DNA from: an uncultured Bacteroidaceae bacterium
Lineage (GTDB): Bacteria; Bacteroidota; Bacteroidia; Bacteroidales; Bacteroidaceae
Direction: 5' to 3'
Assembly: GCA_934293005.1 (NCBI GenBank)
Contig: CAKQYA010000001.1
Span: 1-64,000 of the forward strand
Length of the DNA: 64,000 nt
Shown: positions 8,584-17,872 of the stretch, in pieces
Layout of the letters: each line of letters opens with the position of its first letter
How positions within the stretch are numbered: position 1 is the first letter of the stretch
The notes under the pieces: model-generated
Told to the model about the DNA's origin: nothing
Database searches by the model: none
What the model saw: the letters and a program-made list of their open reading frames with translations, nothing else
Translations under genes and position numbers: made by a program

Positions 8584-8850
8584 ATGGCAGCACCATCAGA
8601 AATCAGATACTTAACTCCAGCATCAGTTGACGTTAAGAAGAAGAAGTATTGCCGTTTCAAGAAGAGCGGCATCAAGTACATCGACTACAAAGACCCAGAG
8701 TTTCTCAAGAAGTTCCTCAACGAGCAGGGAAAGATTCTTCCACGCCGCATCACAGGTACTTCACTCAAGTATCAGCGTCGTGTAGCACAGGCAGTGAAGC
8801 GTGCTCGTCACCTTGCACTCCTTCCATTCGTAACAGACTTGTTGAAATAA
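8584..8850 (+). CDS. rpsR: 30S ribosomal protein S18
   Basis: Ribosomal protein S18, 88 aa. It carries the family core [17 protein letters not shown] (20-36), the L..F....[11 protein letters not shown] segment and a C-terminal basic helix ([19 protein letters not shown]). It binds S6 and 16S rRNA in the 30S platform. It lies 2 bp after rpsF and 20 bp before rplI, with AGGAGG just upstream of rplI. Confidence 0.97.
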   Translation: MAAPSEIRYLTPASVDVKKKKYCRFKKSGIKYIDYKDPEFLKKFLNEQGKILPRRITGTSLKYQRRVAQAVKRARHLALLPFVTDLLK

Positions 8851-8870
8851 TAAATAGGAGGTAAGACAGT

Positions 8871-9404
8871 ATGAAAATCATTCTTAAGAAAGACGTTATC
8901 GGCCTTGGATACAAGGACGAAGTCCTTACAGTAAAGGACGGTTATGGCCGCAACTATCTTCTTCCTCAGGGCTATGCAGTACTCGCTACTGACAAGGCCA
9001 TCAAACAGCTCAACGAGGAATTGAAGCAGCGCGCACACAAGATCGCAAAGATCAAAGCTGACGCTGAGGCAGAGGCTAAGAAGTTTGAGGGTGTATCTCT
9101 CGTCATCAAGGCTAAGGTTTCAGAAGGCAAAAACATCTACGGTTCTGTAGGCGCTAAGGAAATCGCTGCATCCCTTGCAGAGAAGGGACTTGAGATTGAC
9201 AGCAAGCTCATCGCTATCAAGGGCGTCAAGACTCTTGGCAGCTACGAGGCTGTAGCTCGTTTCCACCGCGAAGTCACAGTGACTATCCCATTTGAGGTAG
9301 TGAACGAGGATGGCACTCCAGCACCTGCTGCTCCTGCTGCTCCTGCTGCTCCTGCTGCAGAAGAGGCAACAGCTGAAGCACCAGTTGAGGCTTCTGCAGA
9401 GTAA
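8871..9404 (+). CDS. rplI: 50S ribosomal protein L9
   Basis: Ribosomal protein L9, 177 aa. The N-terminal domain has the signature GLGYKDEVLTVKDGYGRNYLLPQGYA (11-36), then a long connecting helix (KQLNEELKQRAHKIAKIKADAEAEAKK) and the C-terminal domain. Unusual is an extra C-terminal tail (about 148-177) of Ala, Pro and Glu, with three APAAPAA-like repeats encoded by GCTCCTGCT units; L9 is usually about 148 aa. A strong AGGAGG (8856-8861) lies 9 bp before the ATG. Confidence 0.96.
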   Translation: MKIILKKDVIGLGYKDEVLTVKDGYGRNYLLPQGYAVLATDKAIKQLNEELKQRAHKIAKIKADAEAEAKKFEGVSLVIKAKVSEGKNIYGSVGAKEIAASLAEKGLEIDSKLIAIKGVKTLGSYEAVARFHREVTVTIPFEVVNEDGTPAPAAPAAPAAPAAEEATAEAPVEASAE

Positions 9405-9433
9405 TCGGCAAATTACACTCACTGATAAGAATT

Positions 9434-9462
9434 AGGGGACAAACCATAATGGTTTGTCCCCT
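9434..9462 (+). terminator. Terminator of ribosomal protein operon
   Basis: Stem AGGGGACAAACC / GGTTTGTCCCCT with a 5-nt loop, followed by TCTTTT. It lies 30 bp after rplI. Confidence 0.9.
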
Positions 9463-9497
9463 TCTTTTAGCAATATGCATGTTCGATCTGCATCTGT

Positions 9498-9653
9498 CTA
9501 GATATCCCAATAGTAATGTCCTGTCATCTCGATTATTCTGTTAGGAAATCTGGTAAGTTCCCTCTGCACAAGCTTGTCACCTTTCAAAGTGCCTAAGATA
9601 GTACGTCCGCTTGTCGCTCCAAGGTCGACAGCAAAAAAGTTAGTTTCTTTCAT
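9498..9653 (-). pseudogene. rhaB: Truncated rhamnulokinase N-terminus
   Basis: A 51-codon frame (ATG 9653, TAG 9498) encodes the start of an FGGY-family rhamnulokinase: NFFAVDLGATSGRTILGTL, with the phosphate-binding DLGATSGR loop, then RFPNRIIEMTGHYYWDI. It matches the family until a TAG, after which the sequence no longer resembles rhaB. The remaining about 430 residues are missing, so the fragment cannot be a kinase. A minus-strand promoter lies in place upstream (9692-9699). Most likely this is the broken end of a former rhamnose gene left by a deletion. Confidence 0.8.
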
Positions 9654-9691
9654 TTGAGTAAAATTGGTCAGTAAAGCAAGTAAAACAGCTA

Positions 9692-9699
9692 CAAAGTTA
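9692..9699 (-). promoter_or_regulatory. -7 element in front of the rhaB stump
   Basis: TAACTTTG on the minus strand, 38 bp upstream of the truncated rhaB start. It is an exact TAnnTTTG match, so the fragment may still be transcribed. Confidence 0.6.
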
Positions 9700-9780
9700 C
9701 CACTTTTTCTTAATCACGGCAACATTTCCTCTAAAATACATCATTACGCCACATATTTTTCTCTTATGTATGTCAAACAC

Positions 9781-9811
9781 CTTGCCATATGGTAAAAAAG
9801 TCGTAACTTTG
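9781..9811 (+). promoter_or_regulatory. Promoter of pflB
   Basis: CTTG (9781-9784), a 19-nt spacer and TAACTTTG (9804-9811) fit the Bacteroidota -33/-7 pattern with one mismatch. The leader to the pflB ATG is about 46 nt. Confidence 0.7.
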
Positions 9812-9864
9812 TAGCGTTTTAATAACGTGATATAATTATTAACCCTCAAACTTTTATTCACTTC

Positions 9865-12105
9865 ATGAAATTATCAAATCATATCGAAGGTTTTGAAGGC
9901 TATATGTGGAAGCGCGAAATCAATGTCCGCGATTTCATTCAGCACAACTACACCCCTTACACTGGCGACGGTTCATTCCTTGTAGGCCCAACAGCAAAGA
10001 CCACTGCACTGTGGAACAAGCTCTCTGAAATGTTCAAAGTTGAGCGCGAGAAGGGGGTCTATGACGCAGAGCAGAAACTGCCACAGACTATCGACACATA
10101 CGGAGCTGGATATATAGACAAGGACAACGAGGTCATCGTCGGTCTCCAGACTGATGCTCCTCTCAAGCGAGGCATCTTTCCTAAGGGTGGCATCCGCATG
10201 GTGGAAAGCGCACTCAAAGCATATGGATATGAGCTCGACCCTGCAACAAAGGAAATATACACTAAATACCGCAAGACACACAACGAGGGTGTATTTTCAG
10301 CATACAACAAAGACATCCGCGCAGCGCGCCACGCACACATCATAACAGGTCTGCCTGACGCATACGGACGTGGCCGCATCATCGGCGACTACCGCCGCAT
10401 CGCCCTCTATGGTGTTGACAACCTCATCGAAGAGAAGAAGCGTTTCCTTGAGCGTCTCGACATCCAAGAGATGACAGAGGAGTGCATCCAGAGCCGCGAG
10501 GAGACATCAGAGCAGATTGCTGCTTTGAAGAGCTTTGTGAAGATGTGCGCCAATTACGGTTTCGACGTAACTCGTCCTGCACAGAACGCTCGCGAAGCAG
10601 TGCAATTCGTATACTTCGGTTACCTTGGCGCCGTCAAGGACCAAGACGGTGCAGCAATGTCTATCGGACGTGTCAGCACTTTCCTCGACATTTTCATTGA
10701 GAATGACATCAAAGAAGGCAAACTCACAGAGGAAGAAGCGCAAGAACTCATCGACCAGCTGATTATCAAGCTGCGTATAGTTCGTTTCCTCCGCACTCCT
10801 GAATACAACGACCTCTTCTCTGGCGACCCAGTGTGGGTGACAGAGTCTATTGGCGGTATGGGCGTAGATGGACGCACAATGGTAACTAAGACATCCTTCC
10901 GCGTGCTCCACACACTCGACAACCTTGGCCCTGCTCCAGAGCCAAACCTCACTGTGCTTTGGGCTCAGAACCTTCCTGAGAACTGGAAGAAATACTGCGC
11001 AAGCATGTCTATCAAGACATCAGCCATCCAATATGAGAACGATGACCTCATGCGTCCCGACTATGGCGACGACTATGGCATCGCTTGCTGCGTAAGCCCA
11101 ATGAAGATCGGCAAGCAAATGCAGTTCTTCGGCGCTCGCGCCAACCTTGCGAAGTGTCTCCTTTATGCTATCAACGGTGGCCGTGATGAGATTTCTGGCG
11201 AGCAGATAGGTCCCGACTTTGCACCTATCACAGGCGACTATCTTGAGTATGATGAACTCATGTACAAATTTGAGAACATGATGCGCTGGCTTGCAAAGAC
11301 ATACGTCAACGCACTCAAGATCATTCACTACATGCACGATAAATACGACTACGAAGCCTACCAGATGTCGCTCATCGATGGCGACGTGATCCGTACACGC
11401 GCAACAGGCATCGCAGGTCTCTCTATCGTGACCGACTCACTCGCAGCTGTCAAGTATGGCAAGGTGCGCATCATCCGCGACGAGCGTGGCATCGCCACAG
11501 GCTTCGAGCAGGAAGGCACTCCATCAATGCCATTCGGCAACAATGACGAGAGAACAGACCAGCTGGCTCTGATGATCACAGAGAAGTTCATGGAATACCT
11601 CCGTCAGCATGAGACATACCGTCATGCAATACCTACACAGTCGCTCCTCACCATCACATCAAACGTAGTGTATGGCAAGAACACAGGTGCCACTCCAGAC
11701 GGACGTCCCAAGGGCGTGCCATTCGCTCCAGGAGCAAACCCAATGAACGGACGCGACATCAAGGGTGCAGTAGCAGCACTTGCTTCTGTGGCAAAACTGC
11801 CATTCCACCACAGCCACGACGGCATATCTTACACATTTGCCATTTCACCATCCACACTCGGCAAGGAGGATGACACTAAGGTTGCAAACCTCGTTAACCT
11901 CATGGACGGCTACTTCACGCCAGACGGTGGCCACCACCTCAATGTGAACGTTTTCGACCGCGAGCTCCTCATCGACGCGATGGATCACCCAGAGAAGTAT
12001 CCACAGCTCACTATCCGCGTCAGCGGCTATGCTGTCAACTTCGTGAAGCTCACTCGCGAGCAGCAGCTCGACGTGCTTTCACGCACTATCAACAAATCTC
12101 TGTAA
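9865..12105 (+). CDS. pflB: Pyruvate formate-lyase (formate C-acetyltransferase)
   Basis: Glycyl-radical enzyme, 746 aa, converting pyruvate and CoA to acetyl-CoA and formate in anaerobic fermentation. The catalytic Cys pair is Cys408-Cys409 (GIACCVSPM), and the glycyl radical is Gly721 in RVSGYAVNF near the C-terminus. The N-terminal PFL domain and the late [11 protein letters not shown] segment are intact, and the length is normal. The activating enzyme gene pflA follows 105 bp later on the same strand. Formate made here can feed formate-THF ligase, also encoded in this window. Cytoplasmic and oxygen-sensitive by chemistry of the family. Confidence 0.97.
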   Translation: MKLSNHIEGFEGYMWKREINVRDFIQHNYTPYTGDGSFLVGPTAKTTALWNKLSEMFKVEREKGVYDAEQKLPQTIDTYGAGYIDKDNEVIVGLQTDAPLKRGIFPKGGIRMVESALKAYGYELDPATKEIYTKYRKTHNEGVFSAYNKDIRAARHAHIITGLPDAYGRGRIIGDYRRIALYGVDNLIEEKKRFLERLDIQEMTEECIQSREETSEQIAALKSFVKMCANYGFDVTRPAQNAREAVQFVYFGYLGAVKDQDGAAMSIGRVSTFLDIFIENDIKEGKLTEEEAQELIDQLIIKLRIVRFLRTPEYNDLFSGDPVWVTESIGGMGVDGRTMVTKTSFRVLHTLDNLGPAPEPNLTVLWAQNLPENWKKYCASMSIKTSAIQYENDDLMRPDYGDDYGIACCVSPMKIGKQMQFFGARANLAKCLLYAINGGRDEISGEQIGPDFAPITGDYLEYDELMYKFENMMRWLAKTYVNALKIIHYMHDKYDYEAYQMSLIDGDVIRTRATGIAGLSIVTDSLAAVKYGKVRIIRDERGIATGFEQEGTPSMPFGNNDERTDQLALMITEKFMEYLRQHETYRHAIPTQSLLTITSNVVYGKNTGATPDGRPKGVPFAPGANPMNGRDIKGAVAALASVAKLPFHHSHDGISYTFAISPSTLGKEDDTKVANLVNLMDGYFTPDGGHHLNVNVFDRELLIDAMDHPEKYPQLTIRVSGYAVNFVKLTREQQLDVLSRTINKSL

Positions 12106-12115
12106 TTGTTAATAG

Positions 12116-12192
12116 TTTCTCCTTTGGACATCACTTCTCGACATTGCATCAGTGCCATGACAAACAATCGTGACCGATGCACAAAGGAGAAA
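12116..12192 (+). promoter_or_regulatory. Inverted repeat masking the pflA Shine-Dalgarno
   Basis: TTTCTCCTTTG (12116-12126) and CAAAGGAGAAA (12182-12192) are perfect 11-bp complements 55 nt apart. The right arm contains AAGGAG, 20 nt before the pflA ATG. In the mRNA the arms could pair and hide this element, or cap a structure separating pflB and pflA. Function is inferred. Confidence 0.55.
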
Positions 12193-12209
12193 AGAAAAAC
12201 ATAAGAAAC

Positions 12210-12938
12210 ATGAAAGGAAGACTCCATAGTTTAGAGTCCTTCGGTACAGTCGACGGCCCTGGGATAAGGTTTGTAGCCTTTTTCCAGGGCTGTCCTATGC
12301 GTTGTGCATTTTGCCACAACCCTGACACATGGAATCCGCAAGGACCAGTACAATACGAAATGACTCCAGAAGAACTCGTCACAGAGGTAAAGCGCTACAA
12401 AAGTTTTATAAAGAGCGGTGGTGTGACATGCACAGGAGGTGAACCGTTCATGCAGCCAGATTTTCTCATCGAATTTCTCCGTCTGTGCAAGGCATCAGGC
12501 TTTCACACAGCCATCGACACAAGTGGAGCTATCTTTGATGATAAAGTCCGCGAAGCTCTGCAGTACACCGATCTTGTGCTTCTCGACATCAAAACTCTTG
12601 ACGACACTCTGCACAAAGCTTACACAGCTGTGACGCGCGACAACAACCAAGCAATGCTCGACTATCTTGAGAGCATACACAAACCAACATGGATTCGCCA
12701 TGTGGTCGTTCCGACCTATACCGACAGCGATGAGCGTCTCACCGCACTTGCTCAGCATGTGGCAAAGTACTCCACAGTAGAAAAAGTGGAAATTCTGCCG
12801 TATCACACTATGGGAGAATTCAAATACAAGGAACTCGGCATTCCATACCGTCTTGAAGGCATTGAGCCACTATCCGAAGAACGCAAGGAAAATGCAAGGA
12901 ACATCTTTAAGAAATACGTGAATGTGCCAGTGGTATAG
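12210..12938 (+). CDS. pflA: Pyruvate formate-lyase-activating enzyme
   Basis: Radical SAM enzyme, 242 aa from the chosen start, that installs the glycyl radical on PflB using S-adenosylmethionine and a reduced 4Fe-4S cluster. The cluster motif CPMRCAFC lies at residues 29-36 after FGTVDGPGIRFVAFFQG; TCTGGEPF (GGE motif) follows. The frame is open from 12177, but the family begins at MKGRLHSLESFGTVDGPG, so ATG 12210 is preferred. It lies directly downstream of pflB, its partner. Confidence 0.94.
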   Translation: MKGRLHSLESFGTVDGPGIRFVAFFQGCPMRCAFCHNPDTWNPQGPVQYEMTPEELVTEVKRYKSFIKSGGVTCTGGEPFMQPDFLIEFLRLCKASGFHTAIDTSGAIFDDKVREALQYTDLVLLDIKTLDDTLHKAYTAVTRDNNQAMLDYLESIHKPTWIRHVVVPTYTDSDERLTALAQHVAKYSTVEKVEILPYHTMGEFKYKELGIPYRLEGIEPLSEERKENARNIFKKYVNVPVV

Positions 12939-12955
12939 CCCTGTATCGATAGATA

Positions 12956-14455
12956 ATGAACACAACTGTTAAAAACAATATCTGGCTGTCATTATTATGC
13001 CTATGCTGCATATTAGCCGCATCATGCCATAATGATGACATCAATGGCAATAGCAAAAGCATCAAATCGCTTAAGCAATTGGAAGGTGCCGTCATCGGTG
13101 TCCAGCTTGGCAGCACAAGCGATGTGCTTGCCACACAGCTTGAACAAAAAGGCAAAGGAACAAAGGTTGAACGATTCACCAAATCGTCGGATGCCGTCCA
13201 AGCCCTTCTACAAGACAAGATTGACTGCATTGTAGAAGATGAATTGCCTGCCAGAGCATTCTTGCGCAACAATCCTTCACTTAGTTTGTTGCCTGAAGAA
13301 TTTGGGCATTCTGAATTAGCCATATGTGTGGCCCGTGATAATGAGAAACTGCAGTCGCAGATGAATGAGGCCATTATGCACCTGCAGAAGGAAGGAGTGA
13401 TAGACACTATTGTCAACAGGCATCTGGAGCGTCACATCGCCACAGCATACCATTCCAACAGTTCCTCCAAAAATGGAACGCTACGTTTCGCCACCAATGC
13501 CACCTTTGAGCCTTTCGAATATTATGACGAAGGCAAGATCGTGGGCATCGATGTGGATGTGGCCAGGGCTATAGCTGACAAGATGGGGATGGAGATGGAA
13601 ATGACTGACATGGAATTTGACGCAATCATAGCCTCTGTGCAGACAGGCAAGGTGGATGCAGGCATAGCAGGACTTACCGTCACGCCTGAACGCGAGAAAA
13701 ACATCCGTTTCACATCACCTTACTTCACCAAGTTGCGGCAAGTCGTGATAGTCAACACAGACACCCATGCTCATAGCAAAAACATAACGGAGACATTCAC
13801 AAACTGTTTCATAGCAGGCCACCGCTATCAGTATCTGCTGACAGGTCTCGGCAACACGCTCACAATAACCTTCTTCGCCATCATGCTTTCATTGGCATTA
13901 GGGACCATGATAGCAATGGTGCGTTCCACGCACGACCGCAATGGCAATCATAAAACACTGAACATCTTCTGCCAGATGTATCTTACCGTGTTTCGTGGCA
14001 CACCAACAATGGTTCAGTTGCTCATCATCTATTATGTTGTCTTTGCTTCGGTCAATGTAGACAAGATATTTGTTGCCAGCATAGCTTTTGGACTCAACAG
14101 CGCAGCCTACATTGCAGAGGTGATACGTTCTGGCATCATGTCTGTCGACATAGGCCAAATAGAAGCAGGACGCAGTCTTGGACTATCACACAGTAAAACC
14201 ATGCGATTGGTCATACTGCCACAAGCTTTCAAAAATGCGCTCCCTTCCATCGGCAATGAATTGATCACGATGCTGAAGGAGACTTCCATCAGCGGCTATA
14301 TTGGTTTGGTTGATTTGACTAAAGGCTCCGACATAATCCGAAGCGTCACATACGAAGCCATGATGCCATTAGGTGTCGTTGCGTTGATATATCTCACCAT
14401 AGTGCTTGGTTTGGCATATATAGTACATCTAATAGAAATGAGACTCAGAAAATGA
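12956..14455 (+). CDS. Amino acid ABC transporter: permuted binding domain fused to permease
   Basis: A 499-residue polar amino acid transporter subunit. A signal with lipobox (LAASC, Cys24) is followed by residues 38-160, which match the second half of a type II binding protein: [15 protein letters not shown], then [21 protein letters not shown] and [12 protein letters not shown]. Residues 173-268 match the first half: [51 protein letters not shown]. Together they make about one binding protein in reversed order. Residues 285-499 are a HisM/GlnP-type permease with TM helices and the EAA loop ([15 protein letters not shown]). It overlaps the ATPase gene by 4 bp. The substrate is probably glutamine or another polar amino acid; this is inferred. 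A decayed double domain is the alternative reading. Confidence 0.85.
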   Translation: MNTTVKNNIWLSLLCLCCILAASCHNDDINGNSKSIKSLKQLEGAVIGVQLGSTSDVLATQLEQKGKGTKVERFTKSSDAVQALLQDKIDCIVEDELPARAFLRNNPSLSLLPEEFGHSELAICVARDNEKLQSQMNEAIMHLQKEGVIDTIVNRHLERHIATAYHSNSSSKNGTLRFATNATFEPFEYYDEGKIVGIDVDVARAIADKMGMEMEMTDMEFDAIIASVQTGKVDAGIAGLTVTPEREKNIRFTSPYFTKLRQVVIVNTDTHAHSKNITETFTNCFIAGHRYQYLLTGLGNTLTITFFAIMLSLALGTMIAMVRSTHDRNGNHKTLNIFCQMYLTVFRGTPTMVQLLIIYYVVFASVNVDKIFVASIAFGLNSAAYIAEVIRSGIMSVDIGQIEAGRSLGLSHSKTMRLVILPQAFKNALPSIGNELITMLKETSISGYIGLVDLTKGSDIIRSVTYEAMMPLGVVALIYLTIVLGLAYIVHLIEMRLRK

Positions 14456-15189
14456 ACGATAAACCCCCTTTCATAAGAATAAAGAACCTTTGCAAAAATT
14501 ATGGCGGCCACGAGGTGCTCAAAGACATATCCATAGACATAAACAAAGGTGAAGTGATTGCCATAATAGGACCTTCAGGATGCGGCAAGTCAACATTTCT
14601 TCGTTCTGTCAATCTGCTGGAACGTCCGACGAGTGGAAATGTCATCGTAGACGGCATAGACCTCACGTCACGCAACGTGGACATCAATCATATGCGACAA
14701 CGCATAGGCATGGTATTCCAGCAGTTCAATCTCTTTCCTAACATGACCATCAGAAAGAACATCATGCTGGCACCAGTGGAACTGGGCAAGATGAACAGAC
14801 ACGAAGCTTCTGCAAAAGCAGATGAACTTTTAGAGAGGATTGGATTGAGCGACAAAGCAGACGAGTATCCCGGCAGTCTGTCGGGAGGACAGAAGCAAAG
14901 AGTGGCCATTGCACGCGCATTAGCAATGAATCCCGAAGTGATGCTCTTTGACGAGCCTACTTCTGCGTTGGATCCGGAAATGGTTGGTGAGGTGTTGTCA
15001 CTGATGAAAGATGTAGCAGCATTAGGCATGACAATGCTTGTAGTGACGCACGAGATGCATTTTGCGCACGAAGTGGCCAGCAGAGTGCTTTTCTTCAGCG
15101 ATGGCGTCATCACAGAAGACGGAACTCCCGAACAAGTTTTTGAGCATCCCAAGTCACTGCGGCTGCAAGAATTCTTAGGCAAGATTTAA
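14452..15189 (+). CDS. Polar amino acid ABC transporter ATPase
   Basis: ATP-binding subunit, 245 aa, of the GlnQ/HisP family. Walker [10 protein letters not shown] (39-47), Q loop QQFNLF, signature LSGGQKQR, Walker [13 protein letters not shown] and the H loop His (TH) are all present. Its start overlaps the stop of the fused binding-permease gene (ATGA), so translation is coupled and the two proteins form one importer; no separate binding protein is seen nearby. Cytoplasmic face of the inner membrane. No terminator directly follows; see the repeat at 15314. Confidence 0.95.
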   Translation: MNDKPPFIRIKNLCKNYGGHEVLKDISIDINKGEVIAIIGPSGCGKSTFLRSVNLLERPTSGNVIVDGIDLTSRNVDINHMRQRIGMVFQQFNLFPNMTIRKNIMLAPVELGKMNRHEASAKADELLERIGLSDKADEYPGSLSGGQKQRVAIARALAMNPEVMLFDEPTSALDPEMVGEVLSLMKDVAALGMTMLVVTHEMHFAHEVASRVLFFSDGVITEDGTPEQVFEHPKSLRLQEFLGKI

Positions 15190-15313
15190 CCCTTAAACGG
15201 TCATCTAAAGCATAACAAGAATCGGTCATCAGGTTCCAATTTATAGCCAGTATTCGTTTCTAACAGGTTGCGACAGTCAATACCCACATATTTGCATAAT
15301 CACCATCCTGAAA

Positions 15314-15366
15314 AAGTATCTTAGGATACTTGGCAAAGTATCTTAGGATACCTGACAAAGTATCTT
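15314..15366. repeat. 22-bp palindromic tandem repeat, locus 1
   Basis: Two and a half units of a 22-bp repeat (AAGTATCTTAGGATACTTGG...). Within each unit AAGTATC and GATACTT can pair with 4-nt loops in two alternative registers. The same family, with TATA in place of TATC, occurs at 54410-54497. The gap between the ABC ATPase gene and the GH51 terminator (15190-15521) holds nothing else that I can support. Confidence 0.75.
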
Positions 15367-15521
15367 TACCTTCTTTTTTGCCATGTTGACATTCTTGAAA
15401 ACGTGGTGCGCTATGTTTATTCTTTTCCAACTCTTGCCAGCATTTCTTTCGGCATTTTTCCGTGTGCATCTCGTCATAGCCAGCCATGCCATCAATGCAC
15501 ATGTAGCAGACGCCTCAAAAC

Positions 15522-15562
15522 AAAGGCGGTTGCTCACGACCTGTCGTGAGCAACCGCTTTTT
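15522..15562. terminator. Bidirectional terminator after GH51 gene
   Basis: Stem GCGGTTGCTCACGAC / GTCGTGAGCAACCGC with flanking A and T runs, 22 bp beyond the stop of the minus-strand GH51 gene and usable by the plus-strand ABC operon. Confidence 0.88.
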
Positions 15563-15583
15563 ATATTACACTATCATAGTGAA

Positions 15584-17578
15584 TCACTTCTTAATCTTGA
15601 TAACATAGAATGTACGTGCAGGCACAGAGATGCTATGTGATGGAGCTGCCACTGTGATAGCAGACGACTGAGGAACAATTTTTGTTGGCTCATCAAGAGT
15701 GTTCTCTGCGTCGAGGTTGTCTGAGTGGAGAGATATAAGTTCGGCCTTATGTTCACCCTTCTTCATGCCCTTCAAGTTGAGAGCCACATCTTGAGCCTTG
15801 TCGCCAGTGTTGGCCACTTTGATGATCACTTCATTAGTATTCTTGTCAACCACGGCTGAAGCAAAGAGACCGTTTTGTCCATCATTGCCTGCAACAGGCT
15901 TGCCATTCATTGTGAGAGAAATGACATTTGTGCCTTTGTTGAGAGAATACAACTGCTGAACATAGTATGAACATGAGTTGAACTTGCGGAGGTTGTCATA
16001 CCATATAGCATCTGGACGCCACTGCCATCCCTCCACATGAGCGAACAGCGGAGCATATGTAGCCATTTCAACAACATCAGCGTTGCGCTCAAGGTCTGTC
16101 ATGAATGCAGCTTCCATCAGAGCTGCATTGAAATGATTCCATTTCTTGCCCTTTCCATGGCATGCATACTCACCTGCAAACACCTTTGGAGCCTTCTTCG
16201 AACGGTCGTAATTGTCATAACGGTTACCGCTTTTGAGGAACCAGTCCTCATTGCGATAGAAATGCTCGTCGTAAAGATCGCATCCTATTTCCTTCATTCG
16301 TGGCTGAAGCATGTCAAACTCCTTTCCCTCTGAGTTAGGACCTGTAGTGCCTATAAGCTTTATCTCAGGATGCACCTTGCGGATAGCCTCAACGAAAATC
16401 TTCAGTCGCTTAGTGAAAGCAGGGTTATTGTCATAGTCCCACTGCTCATTACCCACACCGAGATACTTCAGGTTGAATGGTTCTGGATGTCCCATATCAG
16501 CACGCAACTTAGCCCATTGATTCTTCGATGGATCACCATTAGCAAACTCAATCAAGTCAATGCAGTCGTCAATATATGGCTGAAGCTGGTCGAGAGGCAC
16601 ATGCACATGGTCCTCGTCCTTAATGTCGTTCTGGAACTGGCAGCTCATGCCAACATTCAACACAGGCAGAGGCTCTGCGCCAATCTCTTCCGAGAGTTGG
16701 AAATACTCAAAGAATCCAAGTCCATACGACTGGAAATAGTCTGGGAAATAACGATGAGTGAAAGTGTAATGCCAACGGTTCTCATTCAAAGGCCTGTTCT
16801 CTACAGGACCAACCGAATTCTTCCACTGGTAGCGAGTGGCCAAGTCAGTACCCTCGACGATGCAACCGCCAGGGAAGCGGAACACGCCTGGATGCAACTG
16901 TTCAAGAGACTCTGCCAAATCCTTGCGCATGCCATTCTCATGTCCCTTATATGTATCTACAGGGAACAGAGACACATGCTCTAAGTCTGTAGTGACCTTA
17001 CTGTCGCCCCACACACGGAGATGAGCCTTGTCGAAAGTCTTCTTCGACTTGATGTTAACTGTATATTTCTTCCATTCCTTGCCTGATATATCAAGCCCGG
17101 CATTGCCCAACTTCTGGTCGTCCGACATAGTGGCATTCTCCACAAGGTCAATCCATATTTTAGCTGTGCCGCCATCTGGCACACGAGCCCATACAGAGAA
17201 ACGGTATTCTTCGTTAGCCTTCACGCCAATGCCGAAGAAACCTTCATTCTCTATCATTGTGTGCTTGTCGCGGTGACCAGATGGAGCAAGACGCACATAA
17301 TGAGGATTCTTGTTGAACGGTCCATCATCTTTCAAAGACACATTGCCAGAGATTGACCATCCAGCATAGCGGTCTGGAAACTCAAACGAGCGGTTCTTAA
17401 TCAATTCACCATAAAGGCCGCCATCAGCAGCATAATTGATGTCTTCAAAAAAGATGCCGTACATGGTGGAAGGCACAGATGCGCCTATCTTTGAAGTGTT
17501 GACATCGAATGTGTTTGTTTGGGCCGACATTCCAGCCGCCACAGCAAATGCTGCAAACACAGAACAGATTCTTTTCAT
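15584..17578 (-). CDS. Alpha-L-arabinofuranosidase, GH51
   Basis: Secreted or periplasmic glycoside hydrolase, 664 aa, that releases arabinofuranose from arabinan, arabinoxylan or pectin side chains. A signal peptide (about 1-20, ending MSAQ) precedes a domain starting GASVPSTMYGIFFEDINYAADGGLYGELI, then a jelly-roll segment (about 60-200), the catalytic barrel and a C-terminal beta domain. The acid/base is Glu378 in GNEQWDY and the nucleophile Glu470 in AGEYACHG, both intact. It lies divergent to a pectate lyase gene 295 bp away, which suggests joint use on pectin. No type IX tail is visible. Confidence 0.93.
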   Translation of the reverse strand: MKRICSVFAAFAVAAGMSAQTNTFDVNTSKIGASVPSTMYGIFFEDINYAADGGLYGELIKNRSFEFPDRYAGWSISGNVSLKDDGPFNKNPHYVRLAPSGHRDKHTMIENEGFFGIGVKANEEYRFSVWARVPDGGTAKIWIDLVENATMSDDQKLGNAGLDISGKEWKKYTVNIKSKKTFDKAHLRVWGDSKVTTDLEHVSLFPVDTYKGHENGMRKDLAESLEQLHPGVFRFPGGCIVEGTDLATRYQWKNSVGPVENRPLNENRWHYTFTHRYFPDYFQSYGLGFFEYFQLSEEIGAEPLPVLNVGMSCQFQNDIKDEDHVHVPLDQLQPYIDDCIDLIEFANGDPSKNQWAKLRADMGHPEPFNLKYLGVGNEQWDYDNNPAFTKRLKIFVEAIRKVHPEIKLIGTTGPNSEGKEFDMLQPRMKEIGCDLYDEHFYRNEDWFLKSGNRYDNYDRSKKAPKVFAGEYACHGKGKKWNHFNAALMEAAFMTDLERNADVVEMATYAPLFAHVEGWQWRPDAIWYDNLRKFNSCSYYVQQLYSLNKGTNVISLTMNGKPVAGNDGQNGLFASAVVDKNTNEVIIKVANTGDKAQDVALNLKGMKKGEHKAELISLHSDNLDAENTLDEPTKIVPQSSAITVAAPSHSISVPARTFYVIKIKK

Positions 17579-17618
17579 AAGTTAATAATAGTAGGTTAAT
17601 GAATCAATAATAATAATG

Positions 17619-17626
17619 CAAATTTA
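17619..17626 (-). promoter_or_regulatory. -7 element of GH51 gene
   Basis: TAAATTTG on the minus strand, 40 bp upstream of the ATG, matches TAnnTTTG. No convincing -33 box. Confidence 0.6.
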
Positions 17627-17742
17627 CTAAAATTAAACGAATATCGCAACACGCCAACTGCTTTTTTGATACAAAATCCTCTACTATGGCATAATCATCC
17701 CATATATAATCGGCATATTTTCATTTATTCATACAAAATACG

Positions 17743-17750
17743 TAACTTTG
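17743..17750 (+). promoter_or_regulatory. -7 element of pectate lyase gene
   Basis: TAACTTTG, 122 bp upstream of the pectate lyase ATG, in the divergent region between GH51 and PL1. Exact match to TAnnTTTG. Confidence 0.6.
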
Positions 17751-17872
17751 TATGCCATTAAGCCCATATCTAATGACTGAATTGGGGAAAATCATCTGTA
17801 GCCATCAAGGGTGCATTCATAATCCCCAAACACATATTCTAAATCAAACATAACAGATACCTTTTTATCAAC

